This document shows positions 1 through 11,385 of a stretch of DNA of 64,000 nt, piece by piece. This stretch comes from Sthenelais limicola (lineage: Eukaryota > Annelida > Polychaeta > Phyllodocida > Sigalionidae), in contig OW804096.1 of assembly GCA_942159475.1 (NCBI GenBank), forward strand, positions 41,477,744-41,541,743. Direction: 5' to 3'. The first letter of the stretch is position 1. Each line of letters begins with the position of its first letter. Both the position numbers and the translations under genes were made by a program. Under the pieces are notes generated by a model. That model was not told the DNA's origin and did no database searches. It saw only the letters and a program-made list of their open reading frames with translations.

Positions 1-2065
1 CTGTGCCTTTAATTTGGTGGAAGTATTTGTTGTTGAAAACAAATGCATTTCTTGTGAGAATTAGGTGAATTAGGCGCAGGACGACATGTGTCGGTGGTTC
101 TTGGTTCTCACGTTGGTCCAAAAATCCCTTTGCGGCTCTCATGCCTTCTGTATGTGGGATGTTGGTGTATAAAGATGAAACATCGATTGTCATTAGGTAG
201 TCGCCTGGATCTAGTTTGTTAATCTCACTGATTATTTGCACAAAATGTTTGGTGTCTTTAATGTGGCTTGGAAGCTGGGTGACGAATGGTTGTAGAAGTA
301 AGTCTACGTAGTGTGAGATGGATTCTGTGGGACTGTTGCATCCTGAGACTATTGGTCTCCCCGGGTTGTTGGTTTTGTGGATTTTTGGTAGGGTGTAGAA
401 TCGTGGTGTTCTGGGGTGTTGTTTTTTCAGGCATGTTGCTTCTGGGTCTAGTGTACCTGTGTCGATACACCACTCAATGTATCTGTTGATTTCGTTTTTG
501 TACTCATTTGTTGGGTCGGTGGGAATTGAAGTGTAGTATTCTGTGTTGTTCAGTTGTCGCATAGCTTCGTTGATGTAGTCTGTGGTGTCTTGGATGACGA
601 TTGCCCCGCCTTTATCTGCGGGTTTGATCACGATCGTGTTGAGTGATCGTAGTTCCCTGAGTGCTTCGACCTCCGGTTGTGTGAGGTTTGGGTAGTTCTT
701 GGTTTGTGGTGGATAGTTGATTTGTCTTTCTAGTGTGTTTAGGTAGCAGTCTAGGTCCTCGTCTTTGCCCGGTGGTGGTGTCCACCCGGACGATTGGGTG
801 AGTTTATCGAGTGGGGTTAGTTGTGGTTGGATGGTGGGATCAGTGTTTTGAAAGCAATGTTTGAGGCGTAGTCTTCTAGTGAAGAGGTAGGTGTCTTTGA
901 GTTTGTGGACTGGGTGGTATGTGGAATTGGATGGTGAAAATGAAAGTCCTTTTTCTAGTAGTTGCGTATGGCTTTGTGGAAGTTGGAGGTTGGAAAGGTT
1001 CACTACTGTGGTTGTTGGTTCTGGTTCCGGGATCTTGCGGAACCTGCGGTTTTTTTGGTTCGTCTCTCGAGTAGTTCTCGTTGGATGGTGGTTTGTTGGG
1101 ATTGGAGGATTCTGTTGATTTGCTCCATTTCGTCTGGCCGGCATTGTGCTTCCAGGATTTCACGATACTGTATTTCTTCGGTTTTTAGGTTGCTGGCTCT
1201 GGTGGACCAGTAGTCAATTAGGATGTTGCAAAGTTTTTGGCCGACTTCTGTTAGTGCTGTTTCCCATCTCAGGTGGAAAGTAGGTGAGATTTCTGGAATC
1301 TGGCAAGTTAGGGTGGGAATCAAACCCTTGGGTGTTGTTCCTCTGTCTGCGTGACCTTTGAGGAAGGTGTGGTGGTGTTGGGCTTTTTCACGGCCCCTGC
1401 TGATCTTGATAAGTATTTTGAATATTGCTTGGTTCTTGTCTTGGATAATGACTGTTTTGTTGACTGTTGGTTGTTGTTTGTCAGTTTTTTGAGTGTCGTT
1501 TTGGTTTGGTTCTGACTCTGTGATTGCTGCGTTGCTTTGATTGTCGACTAATGTGATTGTGCTGCTTGTTGACGCTGCTGCGCCACTTGTTGACGCAGTC
1601 GGGTGTGTCGCTGCTGCTGGATTGTCTTTGGGTATAGAACTCATGCCCGGTGTTGTTTTTATTATTTGGTCTGTTGATCTCTTCCGTTTCTTTCTTAGTT
1701 GTTCTTCTTCAGTCTCTGGGGGGTCTTCTGTCATGGCTCATAGGTGAGAATCTTTGATTCTTCGTGCTCACCAAACGGATCTTATCGATGCGTGTGGAAC
1801 TAAATGGGACTTGTGGGTCGTTGGGTTTTGAAGTTACACTAACGTTTGGTGAATGGTGGGCCGTGGTTTTCTAGTCAGGATCTGTGGATTCTTGTAGTGG
1901 ATGTTGGTGAAACAATGGTTGGATGTTACACTACTAACTGAACTTGAAAACCGTTTGAATTGTTGATTTCTTGTTGCGTGGAAAAACGATGGATTCGTGG
2001 GTTTGGAATTCGTGATTTTATTGTGCCCAACGTTTCGGTGCTCTTTGCACCTTCTTCAGGGGTTC
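1..2065 (-). mobile_element. Penelope-like retroelement, 5' part, truncated by the window edge and frameshifted
   Basis: Read on the minus strand, an ORF starts at 1734 and encodes a charged N-terminal region. It then runs into a reverse transcriptase of the Penelope-like (PLE) type. Seen: KPADKGG around 610-630, LPKIHK around 400, GRPIVSGCNSPTES around 340, and RT motif A as DVSSLYTNIP around 180. The YxDD motif and the expected GIY-YIG endonuclease would lie left of position 1. The frame breaks at a T7 run (A7 on the coding strand) at 1050-1056. The upstream frame reads on to a stop at 1003, while the RT continues in another frame that stays open to the edge, so this copy is probably dead. 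A hammerhead core lies upstream of the ORF at 2024-2065, as expected for the repeat ends of PLEs. The element sits upstream of the first visible HAUS8 exon, probably in a HAUS8 intron, in antisense. PLE identity is confident; the outer boundary at about 2065 is a guess. Confidence 0.88.
2024..2065 (-). ncRNA. Hammerhead-ribozyme-like motif of the Penelope-like element
   Basis: On the minus strand the core reads CUGAAGA, then a 5-bp stem II GGUGC/GCACC with an AAAGA loop, then GAAAC and GUU. The short stem I is CCC/GGG. All universally conserved hammerhead core bases are present (CUGANGA, GAAA, cleavage triplet NUH). Stem III is only the self-complementary ACGU with no loop, so a monomer could not close it, whereas two copies could pair. 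PLEs are known to carry minimal hammerheads of this kind. Cleavage itself is not shown. Confidence 0.75.
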
Positions 2066-2431
2066 CGTATACAATAATGCTTGGTTCTGGGGGGATGAGT
2101 TCTTATATAGGTGTCATACTGATTGCAATGTATTATGGGATACCTTTATATACATACAAAGTTAGCATGGATACTCATTGTCTCAATATATTAGTCCCGT
2201 ATAAAATTTATGAATTGTCAAATATCATGTTCTTCTTTGATAATTAACCTTTGGATTTTTAGTTTTTAACAAAATTTTCACATATTTCAAACTTTCAGTA
2301 ATTTTAACCAGTATTTAAGTTTTTAACGATTTAAAAAAAATGTAGTTTCATAAAAAAGTCACCGACCAATTTTTTTTCCATTGAACACCCGCATATACCT
2401 TTAAGAACCTGAACGTTATTTTTGTTTGCAG

Positions 2432-5400
2432 GAATTTACCTCATGTTTCGCAGACACTGTCTCCACGGGTAGCTCGACCTCTCAGATCTTTAGAACTGTC
2501 TGACGAGGAATCAGATGGTCTACACAGTCCAAAAGTAAGTTATCAAATCATGTGCAAGTTCCATTTTCGATTTTCTATTTCAACCTAGCAATTAACATTT
2601 ATTGTTGTGTTGGTAGTATAAGAGACAGGGTCGTATATGACCTTTCAAGTGTATTTTTTCCGGTTTATTTTGTAATACAAGATAAATCAATAAATTACAT
2701 GGTAACAAATGTTGTTCTTAAATTATCGACACAAATTCTAAAACTTTTCTTCGACGAGTTAAAGCAAAAACACCCATTACAAATTTGCCTCACTGGATTT
2801 GAAAACAAAAAAATACTTGAAAAATTGATTTAAATTGATTTTAGTCGAAGTACACCAAAACCATGAGTCAGCAACTTTCTGATCTTGTGAGTTTCATTGA
2901 AGTTTTCTGTAGTTTACATTTGATTCCTACGTTTCGGTTCTTTGGACGATCCTTCGTCAGGGAATGATTACATCGATAAAATACAGCTGGTATATCAATA
3001 TTGTGCAGGTATTGATTTAAATATTTAAAAGTTTGTGCATTTAATAATTCTCTAGGAAAGAAGTGTGCTTTTGGTGGACGCCAGTCGACAGACAAAGGGC
3101 CCCTCTAGTAATGAAGTGGACATAGCCATGGGGGAAGCACCGTCACCAGCCAAAGTAATCTGCCACACACCAGAGTCCCTTCATGCTAGTCTCAGGTAGG
3201 ACATATATTCAGTTAATGAAGAAGTGTAGGAAATTGTGTTTTATCGTATAGCCTGATTCCCCCTCTTCAAAATCTTTAGTGACTGCCACATTTTTTACGA
3301 TCAGGTAGTATCTATTTGGATGAATGAATCAGAATGACATTACAGAGAAATAGAACTCCTCTTCTTTTAAACAGTTAAGTGAGGATGCACTGTTAAAGCT
3401 CGAATGGACATCTCTAAAAGGTGTCACAGAAAATCTTTTTAATACCATGAATTTCAACTAAACGTCAGAGTGAGTTCACCCAGTTAGTAGTCAATCACCA
3501 TAATCATTTATAATATCATTGTTTATATTTACTTTTTAACGATTGGTTGAATGATAACCACGTTTATTGATTTAAAAGAAATATTAATCCCATGAGAAGG
3601 GATGACAATATTAAAGAAGATGCAAGGGAGAATCAGATGTACCTCCCTGATTCATCGACGGCTATATGCACATAAACCGCCCCATACAAATCTGATATCC
3701 ATTACAGATCTTATTAAACATAATATCAATCTGGATTCCACCCTCAGAAACTCTGGCAGTGTAGAGGATGCTCGTAAGATCACAGTGGACAAAGTCTTAC
3801 CTGTAAGAATGGTCAGGGGCCTCCCAGAAACAGATCCAACACATGTATCACCAATGGTTGTGAGGGAAAATGTAATAGCTGGTAAGTAATGTCCTTAAAA
3901 CTACCGGATTCGTTAGTGTATCTGATACATCGTCCACCCCTATACAATAATATATAATGTTCTGGTTAACTGGCTATTGGTCCATTGGCTTGTCTATATA
4001 AATTATGTCGAGGGTAACTGTAATATTTGTGTTTAGTGTTTGGATAACACATGAAACAAAGGTCGAATAATTTCCATGGGTTCTATTTTGATATTTGACT
4101 TAACGTATACTTTTCAAGCAATCTTATGTGTACCTGGAAAACCTGTATTCAAAACAGATAGTATTACCTAACTTTCAGCCTCTATTTATCCCTTGTATTT
4201 GTTCTTGTACACGTTGAAAAGCGGAAATAAAAACTTATTATAATAATAATGTTTTCTCTAGTAGGGAGCCCTGTAGATCACCACACAGCCTCAAAACCTA
4301 CTGTGAGTAAGAACCTTCTGCAGACTCTCATGGATGAACATGACCGCCAGCCTAGCAGCTACACCCACGAGTCAGGTTTATCTCCCCCTGGTGACAGTGA
4401 TAGGAGTGACTACAGCATCGCCTCTTCTACCAGGTCTTTGTGAGTGTCTCATGTTTTATTTGTATTAGCGAAATAACGGTTAACAAGGGAGATGTGTAGA
4501 TTTTATATATCATCCTCCATGGCGTTCCTGAAACTAAATGATTTGACTCTTAAACTGACTTGAGCGTTATGGGTATTTTCTGCTAATTACAAAACCAGTC
4601 CCCTAAAATATGATTTTTTTTAATTTTTAAGAGTGGTGTATATTTGGTGGCAGGGACCACAAGCCTGATTCTTGCATCTGCAAAGACTAAATGCTTTTAG
4701 GCTATTTAACTTATTATGTTTGCATTTCAGTGTTGACACTACTGCGGAACTTGAAAAGAAGAAAACTAAAAGAGGTATGATAATGCTATAGTTTACTTGT
4801 GATGTAGAAATAGAAAAATATATGCTTAATAGTTTTGTATTAATCTGGCTGGTTCAAATAAAGCACATTATTTCAGTTGCTTGTATAAACATGGTAATGA
4901 TAGAGAAATTGAGAATCTAAACATAGCTTCTGTTTACTGTATTCAATATAGGGACAATTTATGGTACCTCAAGGACAGCCCATACCTCGACAACTGGAAT
5001 GAAATCGAAGGCACGAGGTCCAGTGAAGGCTACAGACCGAGTAAGTTCGGCGACTTGTTTGGAGATGAATAATTTAAATCATGAATGTTATAAATGACAC
5101 TTAATTATCCTCTATTCGTTAATTATCGACGAGTCTTCCCTTAATATCAGAGACATGAATCAGAAAAGGTAACGAAAAACGACTTTTTAGTCGTGGTGAT
5201 AGGCCCAAACAATAAGAATGGTTTATAGGAATAGCATTGGTTGTTGGTGTTCCAAGATTTTGGACTCAGGAGGTTCAAATGGGTTCCAAGTAAAAAAAAT
5301 CACTCGGATCAAAGCCGTGTAAAACATATTTACCAGTTGTTACCATTGCTTGCCCTCAATGAACATATACTCATGTCTTGTGTCTTGATTATTGTTTTCC

Positions 5401-8400
5401 TCTGGTAGTTTCAATAGCGTATAAAACTATGCAACTACATGATTGAAATGATGATTCTAGAGCTATTTTTTTTGTTTCAGACTATCATGGGTCACAAAGA
5501 TTCATCCATTACTTTGAAGCCTAAGATAACGGGAGGATCCAGTGGTGCCCTCAAACCTAAATCGACTGGACGAGTGTCCAAATATTCTCTGAATGAAAGT
5601 GGCGGCAAAGGCCTGAAACCAAAGAGCACCAACGATCTAAAGCCGAAGAAAACTGCAGACACGAGCATGAAATATCGTGTCCCGGTTCAAGATGTATCCG
5701 TTGACTTGAAACCCAAGAGGACGGGTGGCACCAACACTCGGACTACTCCAAAACATTCAAGTACAAGCAAAGGCTCAGGGTCTGCTAAAAAGGTTTCTTA
5801 CACAACCTCAACCCCGACAGCTGTAGACAACCAGTTTAACATCGCCGAGGTGTCTGCCATATCGCAGCAGAACCGATTCCATCTTACCCCTGGTAAATTA
5901 TATAGATTCTTTATATCATAATGTGTTGGTGTTCATAGCCATTCGGGTTCATTTATCTATGCTGTTATTTTTACCCTTTAACTGTAACTTCAAAGTTTCA
6001 TAACTGGAACTGCCAGGTCCCATATTCCAATGTCTTGTAAAAAATAATAATGTTTTATTATATGATAATCGTGTGGCTTATAGGTCCACGTGAACCCTTG
6101 CCCAACGCTTTAATACATACTTCTTCACATCCTACTTTTCAATTTGGATTAAATGTAGTACTCCATCATTCATCCCCCTTTTGCTTTTAAGTATTTTTTC
6201 AAGTGTGTTTGCGCTAAATTTCAGATATAATAGCCGGAGTAAACAAACGGCGAGAACACGAGCAGAATGAGAGCCATTTAAGTCACATGAGTCATCTGAG
6301 TCATGGTAGCAACTTTAGCCATGCAAGTCACTTAAGTCATATTAGTCACGATTCTAAGCTGTCCTCTACTGCAGCGTCGGAAGATTATTCCAGGTTACAA
6401 AAGGTTTGTATAGTCACGTATTAATATACCCTAACTTTGCCAGTTTGGAGAATCTCTGTTAATTACGCATTTTATTTTCTCTCAATATTGATCAGACCAG
6501 ATATATTAGGACATATCTCTAATAATCTAACCTGTACGACCGCTGACATGTTCTCTTCCTGGTGAAATATCAGCGAGGAAAATAAGTTTTAAAGATACAT
6601 AACTGTCCGTCAGTGAAGAAAACTTGAAACGTGGTTACACCATGATAGTGTAACTGAGAATAAACATGCGGCATAATATTTTGCGCAGAATAAACTATTT
6701 AAACAAAATAAACATGGAAAGGACTTTGTATTGGGAATCTTGTAGCTATTTTATGTTGCTTTTACCAATGATAAGCTGTGATGCTCGGTATTTTGTGACT
6801 TGATTATTTTCTCTCTTTCTTAGTTGTCGGAGGTATCTCAAGGCCAGATCGACCTTTTGTATGCACGCTACCTGCAGCAAGTCCTTTTAGAATCACAAGC
6901 GAAGAAACGGTTCCGGGAGCAAGAGAAGAGTGTTATGGTGAGTCAGTGTTTATTAATCCCTTCATGGAACATGTGTACCTAATGAGTGATGTGTTATAGA
7001 AAAGTGAGTCACAACACATCACACATAAGGTACACAAGTCGTAAAAAATGGATTTTGAGATATCATATTTGAAAAAATGAGATCAAGCCGATTCGATTCT
7101 AATGATGGTAAACATTAAGGCAGTTTATAAGTGTTTCTATATTTTCAGTTTGATATTTTTATTTTTGAAAACAAAGTTTGCAATATTTCTGGGACCAGTA
7201 AAGTAACTAAATTTACTCTAGAGGATGACCATAGAAATGCATGGATATATTCAATACCCAGTCTTGAAATTTGTTATTGTATTCATACGACGTAAAGGAC
7301 TAGATACCATTACAACATTGAAAACATTCCACCTAAGAGATCTGGTGAATAAAACACTTTGAAAAATCTAAATTTTGCGACTCATTTTCCTGTAACACAT
7401 CACATATATGTATTTGGCTCTATAATCGTCCTCGTCTGGTGGATATATTATTTCCAGTATTCGCTATCCCTATGATTATATCGCTTTATTATATACGCGT
7501 TGCCGTTGAAACAACGTATTGTAGAGTTGTATACGTTGTGTCCGTATACAACTCCACGCTCTGAGTTGTGTCATATACAACTCCACGCTCTGAGTGGCAT
7601 CCCAAAGGCGCTTATGATAGCGCATAGGCATAGCTGAGGGGAATCACGCCATTGGACTGATCAGTTGTCAATGCAGACAGAATGGAAGTTAGAACGGTGA
7701 AATTAGATCAAAACAAAGGAAATAAACTAAAACACTTTATTTTTATTTAAATGTATGTTTTGTTTAAGCATTACTGTGGTTTTAAAACTAAATAAAGCTC
7801 CGAAAACGTTAGAAATTGATTCAAAAATGAGATTTTCCTGCAGTGGCCAAATGACAACATGATCTGCAGATCGTCGTAACTTTCAACTGAGGTTGAGGTG
7901 TAATATCTCATTCAAATGAATTAATAAACTAAAATCCTTTCATCTTTATCAATGTCTACCCTTTATCAAACTGTTACTTTATTTTTTTTTAAATCTAAAG
8001 CTGTCAAAGAGTCTAAAATTGATTAGTAAAAGTGAGCTATTTTTCTCAACTGGGTTCCCCTCTCCGCGATGCCCGCTACAATAGCGTGATGCATAGTGAT
8101 AGGCCTACACACAAAAATACATGATTAAGTATCATGTAAAGTTGTAATTTGGTAATATTTCTACAAAATATACATTGTTTAATCTTATGTAAAGCATATA
8201 TAATAAATCAGATAACTAACTCGTTGGTTGAAGGATTGTGAATATTGCACTCGTTGCTGCGCAACTCGTGCAATATTCACAATCCTTCAACCAACTCGTT
8301 AGTTATCCTGTATGTATACACGTGTTGTTCATTTTTAGGCTGATATGTATCTCATGTCTGAGTTACTGACACAGAAGAAAAAGAGAAAAGCAGAACTTGA

Positions 8401-10785
8401 ACAAAACCTAGCCAGATTACAACAAATCAACATCGTAGATGATGCACTGAATCTCCAGGTAACCATTTTGCATTTCCATTTACGTCGGTTTATCCGTATA
8501 TGTCAGAAGAACAGGGTGTTAGACCAAGAAGCATACAGCCTTTTTGTGAATATGATAATAAATAAAGAATTATTTTATCTTGATAGGAGAATCTTTTGGA
8601 TTTTGTTATCATCCTTTCATGTTGAGAGTATGTGGTCTTTCATTCACCAAAATCAAGTTTTTCAACCATCGACAGGGTCTCCGCGGGACCTGGAAAAGCC
8701 TTTAATTTGGAAAAACTAATTCAAGGCCTTGAAAATGGTCAAAGGGCCTGGAAAATCATTATATGTGTCTTGAATCCTGTTGGAATCCATTAAATAGCCT
8801 TAATGTTGTCGAAGATTCTGTTTCTTACTACACATTTACCCCGGATTTGCCCCTCTCACACCTTCCTCAGAGTGACTCTTAAAGTAAAAGTTGAAAATTG
8901 ATGATTGATATAGAATATGAATATAAAACTTAACTTATTCATCATTGGCCTATGGAAACAATAATTACAATCGTAGGGTACTGTCATCTAGGTCCTAAAA
9001 AATCATTGACATGGACCTGGAAAATCACTAAATTGGGTCTGGAAAAGCCTTGAAATCCTCTAGCCCAAAGGCGTGGAGATTGATGAGGATTACTAAAATT
9101 GATGAGGATTACTAGTGGATCTATCACTCATTACGAAACATGGATCTCATAGAACTATTCTTGTTGTATTTTTGGAGGAGTTTAATTTTAACATTCAATT
9201 TTATTAAATAATTTTCCAGGAATCGGGCTTAGCTCCTGTGATGTCTGGAATTAACCAGCTGGGTGACCAATACAAAACATTATCCCGAGCATTGGATACT
9301 ACTCGACATCAGCTGCCCACCAAAGGTGTCTACATACCGGATAATGAGGAAGAATTTGCTAGTAAGTCTTACTGATTGTGCCCCATGTCCACTGAGCCCT
9401 CAACGGGAAAGATGAATGTAGCTGACTGTCTGCCGTCAGCCGAGTGCCTCCGGTCAAGATTGGGAATGGATGAACTCAATCATTAAGCTATTTTTCTATT
9501 TGTCAGCCAACTGTCCCCCGTGAGAATATCGGCTCCTTGGACAGGGCCTGTTATCCCTCCCCCTCCTTGGATATTTTTACATATATATGACGCTTATTTC
9601 TTGTATTGCTTTCTCATTTATGTATGTTTTATTGGGGTGCGAAGGACGGGGAAAATATTTCAATTGGACTGCCTAACTTTTCAAAGTTTGTCCTGCGTAG
9701 GAAAGAATATCATTGGATCGTATTCTTGATGACTACAAATAAGGGTTTGCTGATGTGTGATCCGTGGGTAAAATTAAGATTCAATTCTTCAGTGTATATT
9801 CATTCTCGTATCGTCAAACTCTTACTTATACTTGTAGTACTATAAAGTTAGTTAGTTAGTTAGTTAGTTACCTATAGCGCCACCTGGTGGAGCGATGTTC
9901 AACTATGGCGCCACCTGGTGAAGCGATGCTCAACTACTTTAACATAACACAATAGTAGTTACTTTTTATACATGGTGTTGTCATTCCTGCCTTTCTACCA
10001 ATACATCGAACAAAAAGATTTTTTTGTTTTTTCGTGCCCCATTAAAATAAATTTTGACTTCGCAGAGCTACAATTGATAGCAAATAGACTATAGGTGTTA
10101 AGCCGATGACACTGTTCTTCTATTCATTTGTTCATTTTTATTGTAGATCAATTACAGAGTGCCCTTCAGGAAAGTGAACAGTTACTGGGAGAGCTGTCAG
10201 TGATGTTCAGGCAGCACCAACCAAAGGTATCATCCTTCGCCGACTCGATCAACGCCTTAAGTAAAACGGCCACTGGCGAGGTTACTGAACTATCCAGGTG
10301 CGTTCATTGGTTCTCTTTATGTTATTTGAAAAATAGATCTGAAATGGGTTCATCGAAACGAAACTAGTATAGTATAGTGACATTTCATTGGCAAAATAGA
10401 ATTATGGGATATCAATTTAATCCATAATTGTCCAATCAGTAATCACATAAGATAATAGAATTTTTTTTTAACATTTTTTCTTCAAATTCCTTATTTGCCA
10501 TTCCTGCCATCTGGGCGTTTACAATAATTCTAAAACATGAATACAAAATATAACAAATAATAACAACGATTTAAATCTTTCCGTTGATAAGTCGTACATC
10601 TTTTGACGTTGACTTCCTTTTAACCCAAGCACTCCCATATTTTTTCCCATGTTTTGAAGGATTCTTCATATTTCCACTTTGAATTTCTCTTATTTAGGTG
10701 TCATGAACTCCTTGCGGCCGCCACAACTCTGATGGTTCAGCTGTGCTCTCTGCGGATACAAGATACAGAACTGAAGGCCACCTGA
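2432..10785 (+). CDS. HAUS8: HAUS augmin-like complex subunit 8, 5' end missing
   Basis: Subunit of augmin, which recruits gamma-tubulin to spindle microtubules. HAUS8 carries the main microtubule-binding region of the complex. Exons: 2432-2534, 2846-2887, 3056-3195, 3748-3881, 4262-4439, 4731-4774, 4952-5040, 5481-5892, 6225-6403, 6824-6937, 8339-8458, 9220-9361, 10147-10297, 10698-10785. All phases agree, giving 644 residues so far, longer than the human protein (about 410). Identification rests on the C-terminal coiled coil: ALDTTRHQLP and SEQLLGELS match the human HAUS8 pattern (ALDTTRHELP, RLLGEL). The N-terminal half is basic and disordered, with five LKPK(x)T repeats in exon 5481-5892 and a Ser-His-X repeat in exon 6225-6403. 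The exon at 3748 is the least certain, because the same frame is open back to about 3596 and an acceptor at 3630 would also keep phase. Earlier exons must lie left of 2432, perhaps beyond the PLE. Confidence 0.93.
2923..2965 (-). ncRNA. Hammerhead-ribozyme-like motif in a short HAUS8 intron
   Basis: On the minus strand: stem I AUUCC, CUGACGA, an imperfect stem II (GG-UC/GA-CC with an A-A mismatch), GAAAC, GUA, then GGAAU. The two stem I arms pair perfectly over 5 bp. All core bases are conserved. Stem III is again just ACGU. It lies in the 168-bp intron 2888-3055 with no PLE coding sequence beside it, so it looks like a solo remnant. It is antisense to HAUS8. Confidence 0.72.
6272..6352 (+). 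repeat. Nine tandem 9-bp units coding Ser-His-X in HAUS8
   Basis: The unit is AGYCAYNNN, repeated nine times without a gap and in frame: SHL, SHM, SHL, SHG, SNF, SHA, SHL, SHI, SHD. Only the fifth unit has Asn instead of His. The third codon varies freely. This is a coding minisatellite within the disordered part of HAUS8. Confidence 0.93.
6975..7413. mobile_element. MITE-like element with about 35-bp imperfect terminal inverted repeats
   Basis: The left end (6975-7010) and the reverse complement of the right end (7379-7413) agree at roughly 80%, sharing TGATGTGTTA and GTGAGTC-like blocks. The left end is also part of a smaller hairpin at 6974-7036. There is no coding potential inside. It lies in the HAUS8 intron between exons 6824-6937 and 8339-8458. 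No target-site duplication was recognised. Confidence 0.55.
7545..7594. repeat. Two tandem copies of a 21-bp motif, period 29
   Basis: TATACAACTCCACGCTCTGA occurs at 7545 and again at 7574. It lies within a long HAUS8 intron. No function is inferred. Confidence 0.8.
8211..8307. repeat. 97-bp near-perfect hairpin
   Basis: The arms are about 45 bp, and the central stretch GGTTGAAGGATTGTGAATAT and its complement pair without mismatch. Mismatches are limited to small asymmetric TCGT/GAGT patches. The loop is about 6 nt. It ends 31 bp before HAUS8 exon 8339-8458, so a folded transcript could lie at the splice acceptor. Confidence 0.88.
8673..9084. mobile_element. Nonautonomous DNA-transposon-like repeat, copy A
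   Basis: It begins CAGGGTCTCCGCGG and ends near GGCGTGGAGA. Its interior, with repeated CCTGGAAAA and AAGCCTT-type words and GTAAAAGTTGAAAA, matches 29455-29821 throughout. The second copy ends GCGGAGACCCTG, the complement of this start. The left end continues the reading frame after HAUS8 exon 8339-8458 but is intronic. Confidence 0.7.
9567..9770 (+). repeat. 204-bp perfect direct repeat, copy 1
   Basis: Base for base identical, as read by eye, to 11182-11385. It starts TTGGATATTTTTACATA and ends GTGATCCGTGGGTA. This copy is in the HAUS8 intron between exons 9220-9361 and 10147-10297. It has a short open frame in two frames but no recognised protein. Confidence 0.92.
9877..9921 (-). promoter_or_regulatory. 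Two tandem CTCF-like sites
   Basis: On the minus strand 9877-9890 reads CCACCAGGTGGCGC, a full match to the bilaterian CTCF core CCASNAGRKGGCRS. The second site at 9908-9921 reads TCACCAGGTGGCGC, one base off. They lie 31 bp apart in the same orientation, within two copies of a unit of about 31 bp, just after a short (GTTA)n tract at 9846-9870. They could equally be part of a dispersed repeat, since no binding data exist here. Confidence 0.5.
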
Positions 10786-11181
10786 ACCTCTAGGAAAAGA
10801 AATAATTAGATAATTATAATCTACATGAATTTGAACAATGCCTTGCTTCTTCATCGCGTTTGATACCTTGAAATAAGAATGCGTAATGTCTTGTTAATAT
10901 ACTACTTTCCCCGGACATTCCTTCTATGCGATTTTGCTGCCAGATAACTACCCAGTACCGGTATATGGGACCACGTTATTAGATGTTAATTATTGGCTTG
11001 GGCAGAAGCTCGATGTCAATTTTGTTTGTTGGGGGATACCTTTGTTATTTATTAATTTAATTCTAAATATCATACTGTCCTAAATATATTTGCTGTTGCA
11101 TTTCCCCCTGTATAACGATTCATTTCAATGACAATACTGTGCTTGTACGATTTTCGTATGGATACTCTTGGTAACTATTAG

Positions 11182-11385
11182 TTGGATATTTTTACATATA
11201 TATGACGCTTATTTCTTGTATTGCTTTCTCATTTATGTATGTTTTATTGGGGTGCGAAGGACGGGGAAAATATTTCAATTGGACTGCCTAACTTTTCAAA
11301 GTTTGTCCTGCGTAGGAAAGAATATCATTGGATCGTATTCTTGATGACTACAAATAAGGGTTTGCTGATGTGTGATCCGTGGGTA
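11182..11385 (+). repeat. 204-bp perfect direct repeat, copy 2
   Basis: Identical to 9567-9770 and 1.6 kb from it. It lies in the presumed HAUS8 3' UTR. Sequences flanking the two copies differ. Confidence 0.92.

Noticed and set aside
9520..9845. Overlapping open frames covering the 204-bp repeat as a small gene.
   Set aside because: The copy at 11182 does not preserve a longer frame, and no protein family is recognised.
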